A stretch of DNA of 64,000 bases from the NCBI RefSeq assembly GCF_004114425.1, contig NZ_RDQF01000012.1, positions 62,001 through 126,000 on the forward strand, written 5' to 3'. The DNA comes from Bradyrhizobium vignae. Lineage in GTDB: Bacteria > Pseudomonadota > Alphaproteobacteria > Rhizobiales > Xanthobacteraceae. The position numbers were made by a program, and so were the translations under genes. Below the pieces are notes generated by a model, which was not told the origin of the DNA, ran no database searches, and saw only the letters and a list, made by a program, of their open reading frames with translations. Shown piece after piece: positions 7,988-18,100 of this stretch (position 1 is the first letter of the stretch; each line of letters opens with the position of its first letter).

Positions 7988-8860
7988 CTACATCGCGGGC
8001 GCGAGCTTGTCCTGCGTCTTGGTCTCGAAATCGGATGCGTCGTGACGCTCATGGAGCTGGCTGGCGGGGTCACCCGAGATGCGGTTGACCATGCGGCCGC
8101 GCTTCACCGCCGGACGCTTGGCGATCTGGTCGGTCCAGCGCTGCACGTTCTTGTAGTCCTGTACCGAGAGGAATTCGCCGGCGCCATAGACCAGCCCCTT
8201 GGCGAGCGCGCCATACCAGGGCCACACCGCCATGTCGGCGATGGTATACTCCTTGCCCGCGAGATATTCGTTGTCGGCAAGGCGCCGGTCGAGCACGTCG
8301 AGCTGGCGCTTGGTTTCCATCGCGAAACGGTCGATGGCATATTCGATCTTGGTCGGCGCATAGGCGTAGAAATGGCCGAAACCGCCGCCGAGATAGGGCG
8401 CGCTGCCCATCTGCCAGAACAGCCAGGACATCGCCTCGGCGCGGGTCTTGATGTCCTTCGGCAGGAAGGCGCCGAACTTCTCGGCGAGGTAGAGGAGGAT
8501 CGAGCCGGACTCGAACACTCGGATCGGCTCGGGGCCGGAACGATCCATCAGCGCTGGAATCTTGGAATTCGGATTGATGTCGACGAAGCCGCTGCCGAAC
8601 TGTTCGCCGTTGCCGATCCTGATCAGCCAAGCGTCGTATTCGGCCCCCTTGTGGCCGAGCGCCAGGAGTTCCTCCAGCATCACGGTCACCTTCACCCCGT
8701 TCGGCGTCGCCAGCGAATAGAGCTGGAGGGGATGCTTGCCGACCGGCAGCTCCTTGTCATGGGTGGGGCCGGCAATGGGCCGGTTGATGTTGGCGAACTG
8801 CCCGCCATTCTCCTTGTTCCAGGTCCAGACTTTGGGCGGCACGTAAGGGGTGTCAGTCAT
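7988..8860 (-). CDS. yghU: YghU-like glutathione S-transferase / disulfide-bond oxidoreductase
   Basis: A 290-residue protein matching the YghU/Ure2p-like GST group in length and sequence. It has the extended N-terminus PKVWTWNKENGG before the thioredoxin-like domain (HPLQLYSLATPNGVKVTVMLEEL, about 45-75), then NPNSKIPAL and the glutathione-binding VFESGSILLYLAEKFG. The helical C-terminal domain follows. This group reduces disulfides or hydroperoxides with glutathione and is cytoplasmic. Start at 8860 was chosen because MTDTPYVPPKVW aligns with the family N-terminus. It follows the monooxygenase on the same strand but with a 168-base gap. Confidence 0.9.
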   Translation of the reverse strand: MTDTPYVPPKVWTWNKENGGQFANINRPIAGPTHDKELPVGKHPLQLYSLATPNGVKVTVMLEELLALGHKGAEYDAWLIRIGNGEQFGSGFVDINPNSKIPALMDRSGPEPIRVFESGSILLYLAEKFGAFLPKDIKTRAEAMSWLFWQMGSAPYLGGGFGHFYAYAPTKIEYAIDRFAMETKRQLDVLDRRLADNEYLAGKEYTIADMAVWPWYGALAKGLVYGAGEFLSVQDYKNVQRWTDQIAKRPAVKRGRMVNRISGDPASQLHERHDASDFETKTQDKLAPAM

Positions 8861-9028
8861 GCAAGGGCTCCGGCGGAAAGATGCGCCTGCATTAATTAGC
8901 CCGCGAACGGCCGATGACAAGGGCGCCGAAATGCATTGTCGGATGGGCCAACTCCACGTTTTGTCATGGCACCCCTCCCCATCTCATTTCGGGGCACCCG
9001 CAGGACGAGCCCGGAATGACGGCGCCAC

Positions 9029-10684
9029 CTAGGACGCCGCGGCTTGCGGCTGCTCCTCATGCTTCATCACAAATCCTTCATATCCCTTCGCGGCGACCTC
9101 CTCGCAGATCCGCCGGTAAACGCCGACGCCGCCGATATAGGGCATGAAGATGCGCGGCTTGCCGGGGATGTTGGCCCCCATGTACCAGGAATTGGCCTGC
9201 GGATAGAGCGTGCCGTGGGCGATCTCGTTGACATGCGCCACCCATCTCTCCTCGGCTTCCCTGCCCGCCTCCATCGTCGCGAGGCCCTGCTTGCGCATGT
9301 GGAGGAGGCCGTCTGCGATCCAGTCGACATGCTGCTCGATCGACACGATCATGTTCGACAGGACCGAGGGGCTGCCCGGGCCGGTGATGATGAAGAGGTT
9401 CGGAAAGCCCGCGCTCATCAGGCCGAGATAGGTCTTTGGACCTCCCGCCCATTTCTGCTTCAGCGTCTGCCCGCCACGACCCAAAATGTCGATCCTGGCG
9501 ACGGAGCCGGTCATCGCGTCGAATCCCGTCGCAAGCACCAGCGCATCGACCTCGTGGTCCTTCCCCGCGACGCGCACGGCGTTTGCGGTGATCTCTTGAA
9601 TCGGATTGATCTTGATGTCGACCAGCGAGACGTTGGAACGGTTGAAGGTTGCGAAATAGTCGGTGTCGACGCAGATGCGCTTGGTGCCGATCGGATGGCT
9701 GTTCGGCTGAAGCAGCTTTGCGGTCTCAGGGTCCTTCACGATCTCGGCGATCTTGCCGCGCACGAAATCCGCCGCGGTGTCGTTCGCGGCCCGGTCGAGG
9801 GCGAGATTGTTATAGGCGTACATGAAGGTGAGCCCGCCGCGCTCCCAGCGCGCCGAATACTTTGCGCGCCTGACATCGTCGTCGTCATCGAGCGCGCCAC
9901 GATCCGGCTGCGCGGCATAGATGCCATTGCGGGCGACCTCGCGGGCGAAGCGACGGATTTCGGGATAGTTCCTGCGGAACGCGCTGCGCTCCTCAGCGGT
10001 CAGCGCGGCGTTGCGGGCCGGAACGGAGAAATTGGCTGTACGCTGGAACACGGTGAGATGCTTCGCCTGCTCGGCGATGACGGGTGCCGACTGGATGCCC
10101 GATGATCCCGTGCCGATCAGGCCGACGCGCAGGCCCGTGAAGTCGACCTCTTCATGCGGCCAGTCGCCGGTGTGGTAGACGGGCCCCTTGAAATCTTCGA
10201 GCCCCTTGATGTCGGGCTTGCGTGCATTCGAAAGGCAGCCCGTGGCAAGCACGACGAACTGCGCTTGAACGGTCTTGCCGTCGGAGATCGTCACCGACCA
10301 GCGCTCCGCGCGCTCGTCGAACACAGCGCGCTCGACCCGGGTGTTGAACTGGATGTCGCGACGCAGATCGAAGCGATCGGCGACGTGATTGGCGTATTTC
10401 AGGATCTCCGGTTGCGGCGCGTAGCGTTCGCTCCAGTCCCATTCCTGCTCGAGCTCTTCGGAGAACGAGTAGGAATATTGCATGCTCTCGACGTCGCAGC
10501 GCGCGCCGGGATAGCGGTTCCAATACCAGGTGCCGCCGACGCCGCCGCCCTGCTCGTATATGCGTGCGGAGAAGCCGAGCCCGCGCAAGCGATGCAGCAT
10601 GTACATGCCGGCAAAGCCGGCGCCGACGACAACCACATCGTAGGCCTCGGCGGCGCGGGCGGGGTTCGATTGCGCTGACGACAT
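9029..10684 (-). CDS. Flavin-containing Baeyer-Villiger-type monooxygenase
   Basis: A 551-residue class B flavoprotein monooxygenase. FAD-binding GAGFAG is at residues 21-26. The Baeyer-Villiger fingerprint FxGxxxHxxxWP is present as FKGPVYHTGDWP, followed by the NADPH-binding Rossmann motif VGLIGTGSSGIQ. VLATGFDAMTG near residue 385 is also typical. It would insert oxygen next to a carbonyl to make an ester or lactone, using NADPH and O2. Start at 10684 chosen for the short N-terminus before the first Rossmann strand; a longer frame exists upstream but has no matching sequence. Divergent from a nitronate-monooxygenase-like gene. A lactone product would feed hydroxy acids to the acyl-CoA block, an inference. 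Confidence 0.9.
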   Translation of the reverse strand: MSSAQSNPARAAEAYDVVVVGAGFAGMYMLHRLRGLGFSARIYEQGGGVGGTWYWNRYPGARCDVESMQYSYSFSEELEQEWDWSERYAPQPEILKYANHVADRFDLRRDIQFNTRVERAVFDERAERWSVTISDGKTVQAQFVVLATGCLSNARKPDIKGLEDFKGPVYHTGDWPHEEVDFTGLRVGLIGTGSSGIQSAPVIAEQAKHLTVFQRTANFSVPARNAALTAEERSAFRRNYPEIRRFAREVARNGIYAAQPDRGALDDDDDVRRAKYSARWERGGLTFMYAYNNLALDRAANDTAADFVRGKIAEIVKDPETAKLLQPNSHPIGTKRICVDTDYFATFNRSNVSLVDIKINPIQEITANAVRVAGKDHEVDALVLATGFDAMTGSVARIDILGRGGQTLKQKWAGGPKTYLGLMSAGFPNLFIITGPGSPSVLSNMIVSIEQHVDWIADGLLHMRKQGLATMEAGREAEERWVAHVNEIAHGTLYPQANSWYMGANIPGKPRIFMPYIGGVGVYRRICEEVAAKGYEGFVMKHEEQPQAAAS

Positions 10685-10939
10685 TGATTGGCGCTCCCTG
10701 ATTTTTCTGTTGTTGTACGCCAGCATTTGCTTTCGTCCTCGAAAGCGCAAGAGGCAAATCGGCAGGCTCTGGGCTGCTTATTTTGTAGAGCGGAATGGCT
10801 CATCCGCTTCGTGGCGCCTGTACGCAAGATGCGCCGCCAAATCCGGATTGGCATCGCGGGCGACGATGGGCTAGCGTCGCGGGGCCTTCGCAAGCAAAAC
10901 AACAACAGCAACGCGGAAGGCTGCTGCCGGGAGAGAACC

Positions 10940-12073
10940 ATGAAATCGCCGATCTGCGACATGCTGGGCATCGAATTCCCACTGCTCGCCTTCAGCCATT
11001 GCCGCGATGTCGTCGCCGCCGTCAGCCGCGCCGGCGGCTTCGGCGTGCTCGGCGCGACCGTGCACACGCCTGATACGCTCGAGCGCGAGCTGAGGTGGAT
11101 CGACGATCACGTCGATGGCAAGCCTTATGGCATCGATGTGCTGATCCCCGAAAACATCTCGACCGCGGGTGAGAAGGACGTCACCTGGAAGAGCCTGGAA
11201 ACGCGCGTGCCGCAAGAGCACCGCGATTACACGCGAAATCTCCTGAAGAAGTACGACATCGAACTGACCACCACCGACGTCGCGGACAACCAGCCGCAAC
11301 CGTTCGATGCGAAGACCGCGCTTCAGCTGCTGGAGGTCTCCTTCAATCATCCGATCCGGCTGATCGCCAATGCGCTGGGCGTGCCGCCGAAGGCGATGAT
11401 CGAAATGGGCAAGACGCGCGGCGTCCCCGTCGCGGCGCTGGTCGGCGCCAAGGAGCACGCGCTGCGCCAGGTCGCGGCCGGCGTCGACATCCTCGTGGTG
11501 CAGGGCACCGAGGCCGGCGGCCATTGCGGCGAGGTCTCAACCATGGTGCTGGTGCCGGAGGTGATCAAGGCCATCAAGCCCATTCGCGACGTGCCGGTGC
11601 TGGCGGCCGGCGGCATCATGACGGGACGGCAGATGGCGGCCTGCATGGCGATGGGCGCGGCCGGCGTCTGGACCGGCTCGGTGTGGCTTGCCACCGTCGA
11701 GGCCGAGACCACGGAGATTTTCCGCGAGAAGATGATCGCGGCGTCCTCCCGCGACGCCGTCCGCTCCAAGGGCCGCACCGGCAAGCCGGCACGGCAGCTC
11801 CGCTCGGTCTGGACCGATGCCTGGGACCGCGCGCCGGACAGCCCGGGCGCGCTGCCGATGCCGCTGCAGAGCATCATCAGCCGCGACGCCTTCCATTCCA
11901 TCGACCGAGCCGCCGCGAGCGGCAACGCCAAGGCGCGCGATCTCGTCAGCTATTTCGTCGGCCAGGGCGTCGGCCTGATCGACAGCGTGAAATCGGCGGG
12001 TGCCGTGGTGCAGGAGTTCAAGGAAGAGTTCGCCGAAGCCGTCGAGCACATGAATGCGCTGGTGGCGCAGTAG
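10940..12073 (+). CDS. Nitronate monooxygenase-like FMN enzyme (2-nitropropane dioxygenase family)
   Basis: A 377-residue FMN-dependent TIM-barrel enzyme. It starts MKSPICDMLGIEFPLL, contains SRAGGFGVLGATVH, the active-site GTEAGGHCGEVST with the His usually implicated in catalysis, and the phosphate-binding VLAAGGIMTGRQMAACMAMGAAGVWTGS. Family members oxidise alkyl nitronates; many relatives have other or unknown substrates, and some reduce enoyl compounds. The longer C-terminal part (about 300-377) is helical. GGGAGAGAACC precedes the ATG. Divergent from the Baeyer-Villiger monooxygenase with 255 bases between them. Confidence 0.85.
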   Translation: MKSPICDMLGIEFPLLAFSHCRDVVAAVSRAGGFGVLGATVHTPDTLERELRWIDDHVDGKPYGIDVLIPENISTAGEKDVTWKSLETRVPQEHRDYTRNLLKKYDIELTTTDVADNQPQPFDAKTALQLLEVSFNHPIRLIANALGVPPKAMIEMGKTRGVPVAALVGAKEHALRQVAAGVDILVVQGTEAGGHCGEVSTMVLVPEVIKAIKPIRDVPVLAAGGIMTGRQMAACMAMGAAGVWTGSVWLATVEAETTEIFREKMIAASSRDAVRSKGRTGKPARQLRSVWTDAWDRAPDSPGALPMPLQSIISRDAFHSIDRAAASGNAKARDLVSYFVGQGVGLIDSVKSAGAVVQEFKEEFAEAVEHMNALVAQ

Positions 12074-12075
12074 TC

Positions 12076-12206
12076 ACTACATCGTCATTGCGAGGGCAGC
12101 AAAGCAATCCAGACTGCCTCCGCGGATCCATTTCTGGATTGCTTCGTCGCCAGCGCAGAATTGCTTCGCAATTTTGTCGCGGGCTCCTCGCAATTGACGA
12201 AGCAAC
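12076..12206. repeat. Palindromic intergenic repeat, family A (copy 2, extended)
   Basis: 'cgtcattgcgagggcagcaaagcaatccag' style left arm split by a mutation, centre 'ctccgcggatccatttctgg' and right arm 'ggattgcttcgtcgc'. The element is followed by an extra short inverted pair around 'gaattgcttcgcaattttg'. Located between two same-strand genes. Confidence 0.65.
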
Positions 12207-12226
12207 TAACGTCGTGAATCGAGATT

Positions 12227-13744
12227 ATGACTGACAAGAACCCCATCTCCGAAGACCGCATCCCCGTCATCGTCGGCATTGGCGAGATCGTCGACCGCCC
12301 GAAAGAGATCACCGATGGTCTCGAGCCGCTCGATCTGCTCGAACAGGCACTGCGGCGCGCCGAGGCTGATGCCGGCGCAAAGCTGCTCGGCGAGGTGCAG
12401 TCGCTCGACGTCGTCAACTTCCTGAGCTGGCGCTATCGCGATCCGGAGAAGCTCCTGGCGCAGCGCTTCGGCATCTCGCCCGCGCATTGCTATTACGGCC
12501 CGGTCGGCGGCGAGAGTCCGGTCCGCTACGTCCACGAAGCGGCCAAGCGCATCGCGCGCGGGGAATGCGGCGTCGCCGCAGTGTGCGGCGCGGAGGCGCA
12601 GTCGACCGCGACCAAGGCGGAGCGCGCCGGCGTCAAGCTGCCATGGACGCCGTTCGCCCATGATGTCGAGGAGCCCAAGCGCGGCGCGGCGTTCCAGAAG
12701 CCGCTGGCGGTGAAGCTCGGCGTGTTCCGCCCGGTCACGGTCTATCCCTTCTACGAGGCGGCCTCCGCTGCGCATTGGGGCCAGACGCCGCGCGAGGCGA
12801 TGGCGGAGTCCGGCACGCTGTGGTCGCGCTATTCGGAAGCCGCCGCACAAAATCCCAATGCCTGGCTGAAGCGGCGCTATGTGCCCGAGGAGATCACGAC
12901 CCCGACCGCCGACAACCGCCTGATCGCGTGGCCCTATAACAAGCTGATGGTCGCCAATCCCAGCGTCAACATGGGTGGTGCCCTGCTGCTCACGAGCCTT
13001 GCCAAGGCGCGGGCACTCGGTATCGCGCAAGATAAGCTGGTCTATCCGCTCGGCGGCGCCTCGGCGGAAGAGCCGCGCGATTATCTGTTGCGCGACCAGT
13101 TTTACGAGAGCCATCCGCAGAACGCGGTGCTCAGAAGCGTGATGGACCTCGCCGGCGGCGACGGCAGGAAATTCGACGCGATCGAGCTCTACAGCTGCTT
13201 TCCGTGCGTACCCAAGATGGCGCGGCGGACGCTGGGCCTTTCTGCCGACGTGCAGCCGACCGTGACCGGCGGCCTCACCTTCTTTGGCGCTCCGCTCAAC
13301 ACCTACATGACGCATGCGGCCTGCGCGATGGTGCGGCGTGTGCGCGGCGGCGCAAGACTCGGCCTGCTCTACGGCCAGGGCGGCTTCGTCACCAAGCATC
13401 ACGCGCTGGTGGTGTCGAAGACGGCGCCGCGCGAGTCTCTGGCGCAGGAGACGAGCGTGCAAGGCGAAGCCGACCGCAACAAGCACGCGGTGCCGGAGTT
13501 CGTCACGGAGGCCTCAGGCAAGGGCAAAGTCGAGAGCTTTACCGTGCTCTACGGCCGCGGCGGCGATGTCGAGCATGGCGTGGTGATGCTGCGCACGACC
13601 GATGATCGGCGTACGCTGGCGCGGATTCCGGCGAGCGATAGTGCGACGCTGGCGCATCTGCTCGACATGGATCGCACGCCGGTGGGCTCGCTCGGTGAGA
13701 TAGCGATGGCTGCGGATGGCGTGCCGGAGTGGCGGGTGGCGTAG
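12227..13744 (+). CDS. Thiolase-like protein with extra C-terminal domain
   Basis: A 505-residue protein of the acetyl-CoA acetyltransferase-like group that carries an extra C-terminal domain (about 420-505, ending VPEWRVA). Thiolase-fold features: VIVGIGEIVDRP at the start, NMGGALLLTS in the middle, and GAPLNTYMTHA ... YGQGGFVTKHH near residues 350-390, the region with the catalytic His/Cys loops. I do not see the usual CxSG nucleophile loop; GGESPVRYVHEAAKRI occupies its place near residue 95. It may act on CoA esters without classical thiolysis. It is on the same strand as the nitronate-monooxygenase-like gene but separated by a repeat. Confidence 0.8.
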   Translation: MTDKNPISEDRIPVIVGIGEIVDRPKEITDGLEPLDLLEQALRRAEADAGAKLLGEVQSLDVVNFLSWRYRDPEKLLAQRFGISPAHCYYGPVGGESPVRYVHEAAKRIARGECGVAAVCGAEAQSTATKAERAGVKLPWTPFAHDVEEPKRGAAFQKPLAVKLGVFRPVTVYPFYEAASAAHWGQTPREAMAESGTLWSRYSEAAAQNPNAWLKRRYVPEEITTPTADNRLIAWPYNKLMVANPSVNMGGALLLTSLAKARALGIAQDKLVYPLGGASAEEPRDYLLRDQFYESHPQNAVLRSVMDLAGGDGRKFDAIELYSCFPCVPKMARRTLGLSADVQPTVTGGLTFFGAPLNTYMTHAACAMVRRVRGGARLGLLYGQGGFVTKHHALVVSKTAPRESLAQETSVQGEADRNKHAVPEFVTEASGKGKVESFTVLYGRGGDVEHGVVMLRTTDDRRTLARIPASDSATLAHLLDMDRTPVGSLGEIAMAADGVPEWRVA

Positions 13745-13784
13745 CTGACTCAGACAGCAACGTGTACCGCTGGGAGAGAGATGG

Positions 13785-13832
13785 ATCCCGGCGCAGCAGC
13801 GCATCATTTCATGCTGCGCTGCGTCCCGGGCA
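13785..13832. repeat. Short GC-rich inverted repeat between convergent genes
   Basis: 'cccggcgcagcagcgca' pairs with 'tgctgcgctgcgtcccggg' across the 8-base loop 'tcatttca' (imperfect). It resembles the family E elements near 38.1 and 43.8 kb in its 'cccgg ... gcgctgc' arms. A role as a bidirectional terminator is possible but not shown. Confidence 0.55.
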
Positions 13833-13843
13833 CTGGACTGACC

Positions 13844-13947
13844 TAAAGCGCGATGAGATTTGGATGAATCGTCATCGCGCTTTAGCTTGTTGTTTACGCA
13901 TGATCTTTCCGGAAAACCGCTTCGCACTTTTCCGGATCATGCTTTAG
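13844..13947. repeat. Tandem inverted repeat, family F ('aaagcgcgatgag / gcatgatc' type)
   Basis: Two adjacent hairpins: 'taaagcgcgatgag' ... 'catcgcgcttta', then 'gcatgatctttccggaaaa' ... 'cttttccggatcatgc'. This is a well-known Bradyrhizobium intergenic element. Its end supplies the stop codon of the neighbouring RND adaptor gene (13944-13946), so the repeat reaches the coding end exactly. Confidence 0.75.
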
Positions 13948-15146
13948 CTCCGCGGCGGCTGCTTCTCGGACGCGGTCGCCGGCTTGCCCTTGGCGCCGGC
14001 GCCAACGACGCGAACCGGATCGCCATCCGACAAGCCATCGGGCGGAGCGGTGATGACGCGGTCATCCGCGGTAATCCCCGAGGCCAGCTCGATCTCGCGG
14101 CCGAGATCGCGGGCGATCGCCACCGTTTTGAACCGCACCTTGTCGTCCGCGCCGACGGTGGCCACACGCAGGCCGCTGCCGTTGAAGATCAGGGCGCTGG
14201 CGGGAATGCTGAGCGGCGCGGCGTCACGCTGCAGGTTCAGCTTCACACTGGCATAGCCGCCAGGCATCAGCTCGCCTGAGGAATTGTCGAGCCCGAGCTG
14301 CATGCGCGTGGTGCCGGAGGCGACATCGACGGCCTGCGAGGAGGCCTCCACCGTCGCCTGGAAGGTCCGGTTTGGATATTCCGGCAGCGTGATGGTGGCC
14401 TTGGCGCCGATCTTGATCGCCGGCACGTAGTTCTGGGGCACGTTGACGTAGACGCGCAGCTTGGTGATGTCTGATATCACGAACATCGCCGGACCCGAAC
14501 CGCCACCGGCATTGATCAGCGCGCCGACGTCGGTGTCGCGCGCGGTGACGACACCGTCGAACGGCGCAGTGATCTTCTTGTAGCCAGCGAGCGCTTCCAG
14601 CCGCTCGACATTGGCTTGCCCCGAATTGACGGCCGCCTTCTTGTTGGAGAGGTCGGCGGTGCGTTCGTCGATCTCCTGCGCCGAGACGAAGTTGGAGGCG
14701 ACCAGCGTCTTGCGCCGGTTGAGCGTTGCCTCCGACAACCTGGCGCTGGCCTGCTGGCTGGCGAGGTCGGCGCGCGCCTGCAGCAGCTGCTGATCGAGAT
14801 CGGGCGCCTCGATCTCGGCAATCACCTGGCCGGCTTTGACGCGGGCACCGATGTCGGCACTCCAGCTCTTCAGATAGCCCGAGACGCGCGCGAAGATCGG
14901 CGCGCGGTAGTAGGCTTCCAATCGGCCCGGCAGATCGATGGTGGCGTTGAGGTCCTTGGCGCTGGGCAGCGTCACCGCCACGCTCGGAACGGCCTGGTCG
15001 TCAGTCCATTCCTTCAGCTTGATGCCCTGCTCCTCGCGGGCCCTGATGCCGGTGCCGACGACAAGGCCCGCCGCGATCAACGCCACCACGCCGAAGATGC
15101 CCAGTTTCCGGTGCGACACCGCCGAGCGGGGTTCAGTGGGCGACAT
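13944..15146 (-). CDS. RND efflux periplasmic adaptor subunit (membrane fusion protein)
   Basis: A 400-residue HlyD/AcrA-type adaptor. An N-terminal membrane anchor (about 13-33, LGIFGVVALIAAGLVVGTG) is followed by the split biotinyl-lipoyl domain (SGYLKSWSADIGARVKAGQVIAEIE, about 88-112), a coiled-coil hairpin rich in Ala/Gln (115-190), the second lipoyl half (KKITAPFDGVV) and a beta-barrel domain. The tail is Pro/Lys rich. It would link the inner-membrane pump to an outer-membrane channel, which is not encoded here. Its start overlaps the end of the permease gene by 14 bases. The stop codon lies inside a palindromic repeat. Confidence 0.92.
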   Translation of the reverse strand: MSPTEPRSAVSHRKLGIFGVVALIAAGLVVGTGIRAREEQGIKLKEWTDDQAVPSVAVTLPSAKDLNATIDLPGRLEAYYRAPIFARVSGYLKSWSADIGARVKAGQVIAEIEAPDLDQQLLQARADLASQQASARLSEATLNRRKTLVASNFVSAQEIDERTADLSNKKAAVNSGQANVERLEALAGYKKITAPFDGVVTARDTDVGALINAGGGSGPAMFVISDITKLRVYVNVPQNYVPAIKIGAKATITLPEYPNRTFQATVEASSQAVDVASGTTRMQLGLDNSSGELMPGGYASVKLNLQRDAAPLSIPASALIFNGSGLRVATVGADDKVRFKTVAIARDLGREIELASGITADDRVITAPPDGLSDGDPVRVVGAGAKGKPATASEKQPPRS

Positions 15147-18100
15147 GCGGAGTCTCCAATGCGGCGGCGGCTTTGACGCCTTGTTTCTTGTGGACCATGC
15201 TGAACACCACGGGAACGAACATCAGCGTGGCGAAGGTTGCAAAGATCAGGCCGCCGATCACGGCGCGGCCGAGCGGCGCATTCTGCTCGCCGCCTTCGCC
15301 GAGCCCCAGCGCCATCGGCGCCATGCCGATGATCATGGCGAGCGCGGTCATCAGGACGGGGCGGAACCGGACGAAGCCGGCTTCGAGCGCGGCGGCGATG
15401 GGATCGCCGAGCTCCTCGTAGCGCTCACGCGCGAAGGAGATCACGAGCACGCTATTGGCGGTGGCAACGCCCATGCACATGATCGCGCCGGTGAGCGCCG
15501 GAACCGACAGGGTGGTCTCCGTCGTGAACAGCATCCAGACGATGCCGGCGAGCGCGGCCGGCAGCGCGGTGATGATCACGAACGGATCGGACCACGACTG
15601 GAAGTTCACGACGATCAGGAGATAGATCAGCACGACGGCCCCGAGCAGGCCGAACAAGAGTCCGGTGAAGGCGCTGTTCATGGTCTGCACCTGACCGAGC
15701 AGCAGCACGGACGAGCCCTTCGGAACCTCCTTGGCGGTGTCGGCGATCACTTTTCGGATGTCGGCGGCGACCGCGCCGAGGTCGCGGCCCGAGGTCGTGG
15801 CAAAGATCTGCACCATCGACTGGATGTCGTATTGCGACACCACCGCGCTCGAGGTCGAACGCTTGATGTCGGCGATGCCGCCGAGGATCGGCGACTGCGC
15901 GTTGCCGGCAGCCGTGATCGGCAGCGTCTGCAGCGCACTGAGCGAGTCGATCTGGTATTGCGGCGTCTGCATCACGATCGAGTAGGACACGCCGTTGTCA
16001 GGATTGAGGTAGTAGGTCGGCGCCACCTGCGAGGAGCCGGCGAGATTGACCACGAGGCTGTTGGTGACGTCGCGCTCGGTCAGGCCGACATATTGCGCGC
16101 GGGTGCGATCGACATCGATGTTGAAGGTCGGATTGTTCGGCGACTGCTGGATGCGCGCATCGGCAACGCCCGGAATCTTGCGGACCTTGGCCAGCAGGTT
16201 GTTGGCATAGGCGAAGTTGGCGCTGAGATTGGCGCCGCGGATTTGCAGGTCGATCGGCGCCGGCGCGCCGAAATTCAGGATCTGGCTGACGATGTCGGCC
16301 GGCAGGAACGCGAAGCTGACGCCGGGGAACAGCCGCGGCAATTGCTCACGCAGCACCTTGACGTGCTCTTCGGTCGGCTTGTGGCCTTCCTTCAGCTTGA
16401 TCTGGATGTCACCGTCCTGCGGGCCGATCACGCCGGTGTTGTTGTAGGTCATGTTGATGCCGGAGATCGGCATGCCGATATTGTCGGTCATGGTCTCGAT
16501 CTCGCCGGGGATCAGCTTGCGGACTGCTTTCTGCACGTCGGCGAGCTGATTGGCGGTCTCCTCGACGCGGGTGCCCACTTGCGTGCGGACATGCATCAGG
16601 ATGTTGCCGGCATCGACCGCGGGAAAGAAATTCCGGCCGAGGAACGGCACCAGCGCGAAGGACGCGCCGACCACGCAGACGAAGCCGATCGCGAACACCG
16701 CGCGATGCGCCAGTGCAAGGCCCAGCAGCCCGCGATAGAAGCCGCGGACGCGCTCGAACCGTGCCTCGAAACCGCGCTGGAACCAGACAAAAGGATTGCG
16801 CGACTTCGGCGGAGCGCCCTCGTGATGGACATGCGCCTGCAGGAGGTAGTTCGCCATGGTCGGCACCAAAGTGCGCGACAGGATGAACGACCAGATCATC
16901 GCGAACATCACCGCTTCAGCCATCGGCACGAACAGGAAGCGCGCGACGCCGGTCAGGAAGAACATCGGCACGAACACGATGCAGATGCAGAGCAGCGATA
17001 CGAACGCCGGCGTCACGATCTGGTTGGCGCCGTCGAGGATCGACTGCTCGACCGGCTTGCCCTGCTCCAGATGGTAGTTGATGTTCTCGATGGTGACGGT
17101 GGCGTCGTCGACGAGGATGCCGACCGCAAGCGCGAGGCCGCCGAGCGTCATGATGTTCAGCGTCTCGCCGATCGCCGACAGCATGATGATGGCGCCCAAC
17201 ACCGAGAGCGGGATCGAGACCGCGATGATGATGGTCGACCGCCAGCTGCCGAGGAACAACAGGATCATGACGCTGGTCAGCAGCGCCGCGATCACGCCCT
17301 CGAAGGCGACGCCCTCGATCGCGCCGCGAACGAACACCGACTGGTCGCCGATGAAGCCGATCCTGAGCGCGTCGGGCAACTGATCCTTGACGTCGATGAC
17401 CTTCTGCTTGATGCCGGCGATGATATCGAGCGTCGAGGTCGCGCCCGCCTTCAGCACCATCATCAGCACCGAGCGGTTGCCGTCGACATGGACGATGTTG
17501 GTCTGCGGCGGATTGCCGTCACGCACGGTGGCGACGTCGCGCACATAGACCATGGCGCCGTTGACGGTCTTGATCGGCAGGTTGCCGAGCTCGTCGATCC
17601 GAAGCGGCGAGTTATTGAGCTGGATGTTGTATTCGAACTGGCCGATCTTCTGGGTGCCGACCGGCGTGATCAGGTTTTGCGCGGCAAGCGCATTGGCGAC
17701 GTCCTGGCCGGACAGGCCGCGGGCCTGGAGCGCGGTCGGATCGAGGTCGATCTGGACCTGGCGCTGCTTGCCGCCGAATGGATAGGGAATCGCAGCGCCA
17801 GGCACGGTGACCAGCGGGGTGCGAAGCTGGTTGATGCCGATGTCGGCGAGGTTTTGCTCGGTGAGCCCCTCACCTGACAACGCCACCTGGATGATCGGTA
17901 CGGTAGAAGCCGAGTAGTTCAGGATCAAGGGCGGCGTCGCACCCGGCGGCATCTGCTTGAGCAGCGTCTGCGAAATCGCGGTCACCTGCGCGTTGGCGGT
18001 GCGGATGTCGACGTTAGGTTGGAAGAAGATCTTGATGATGCCAAAACCGTTGTAGGAGTTGGCCGTGATGTGCTCGATGTCGTTGACCGTGGTCGTCAGT

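Noticed and set aside
14938..17877. A very long plus-strand open frame (979 codons) opposite the RND permease
   Set aside because: It is an antisense shadow of a high-GC gene: the translation is low-complexity in His, Arg, Asp and Gly with no domain, while the minus strand encodes a complete RND protein.
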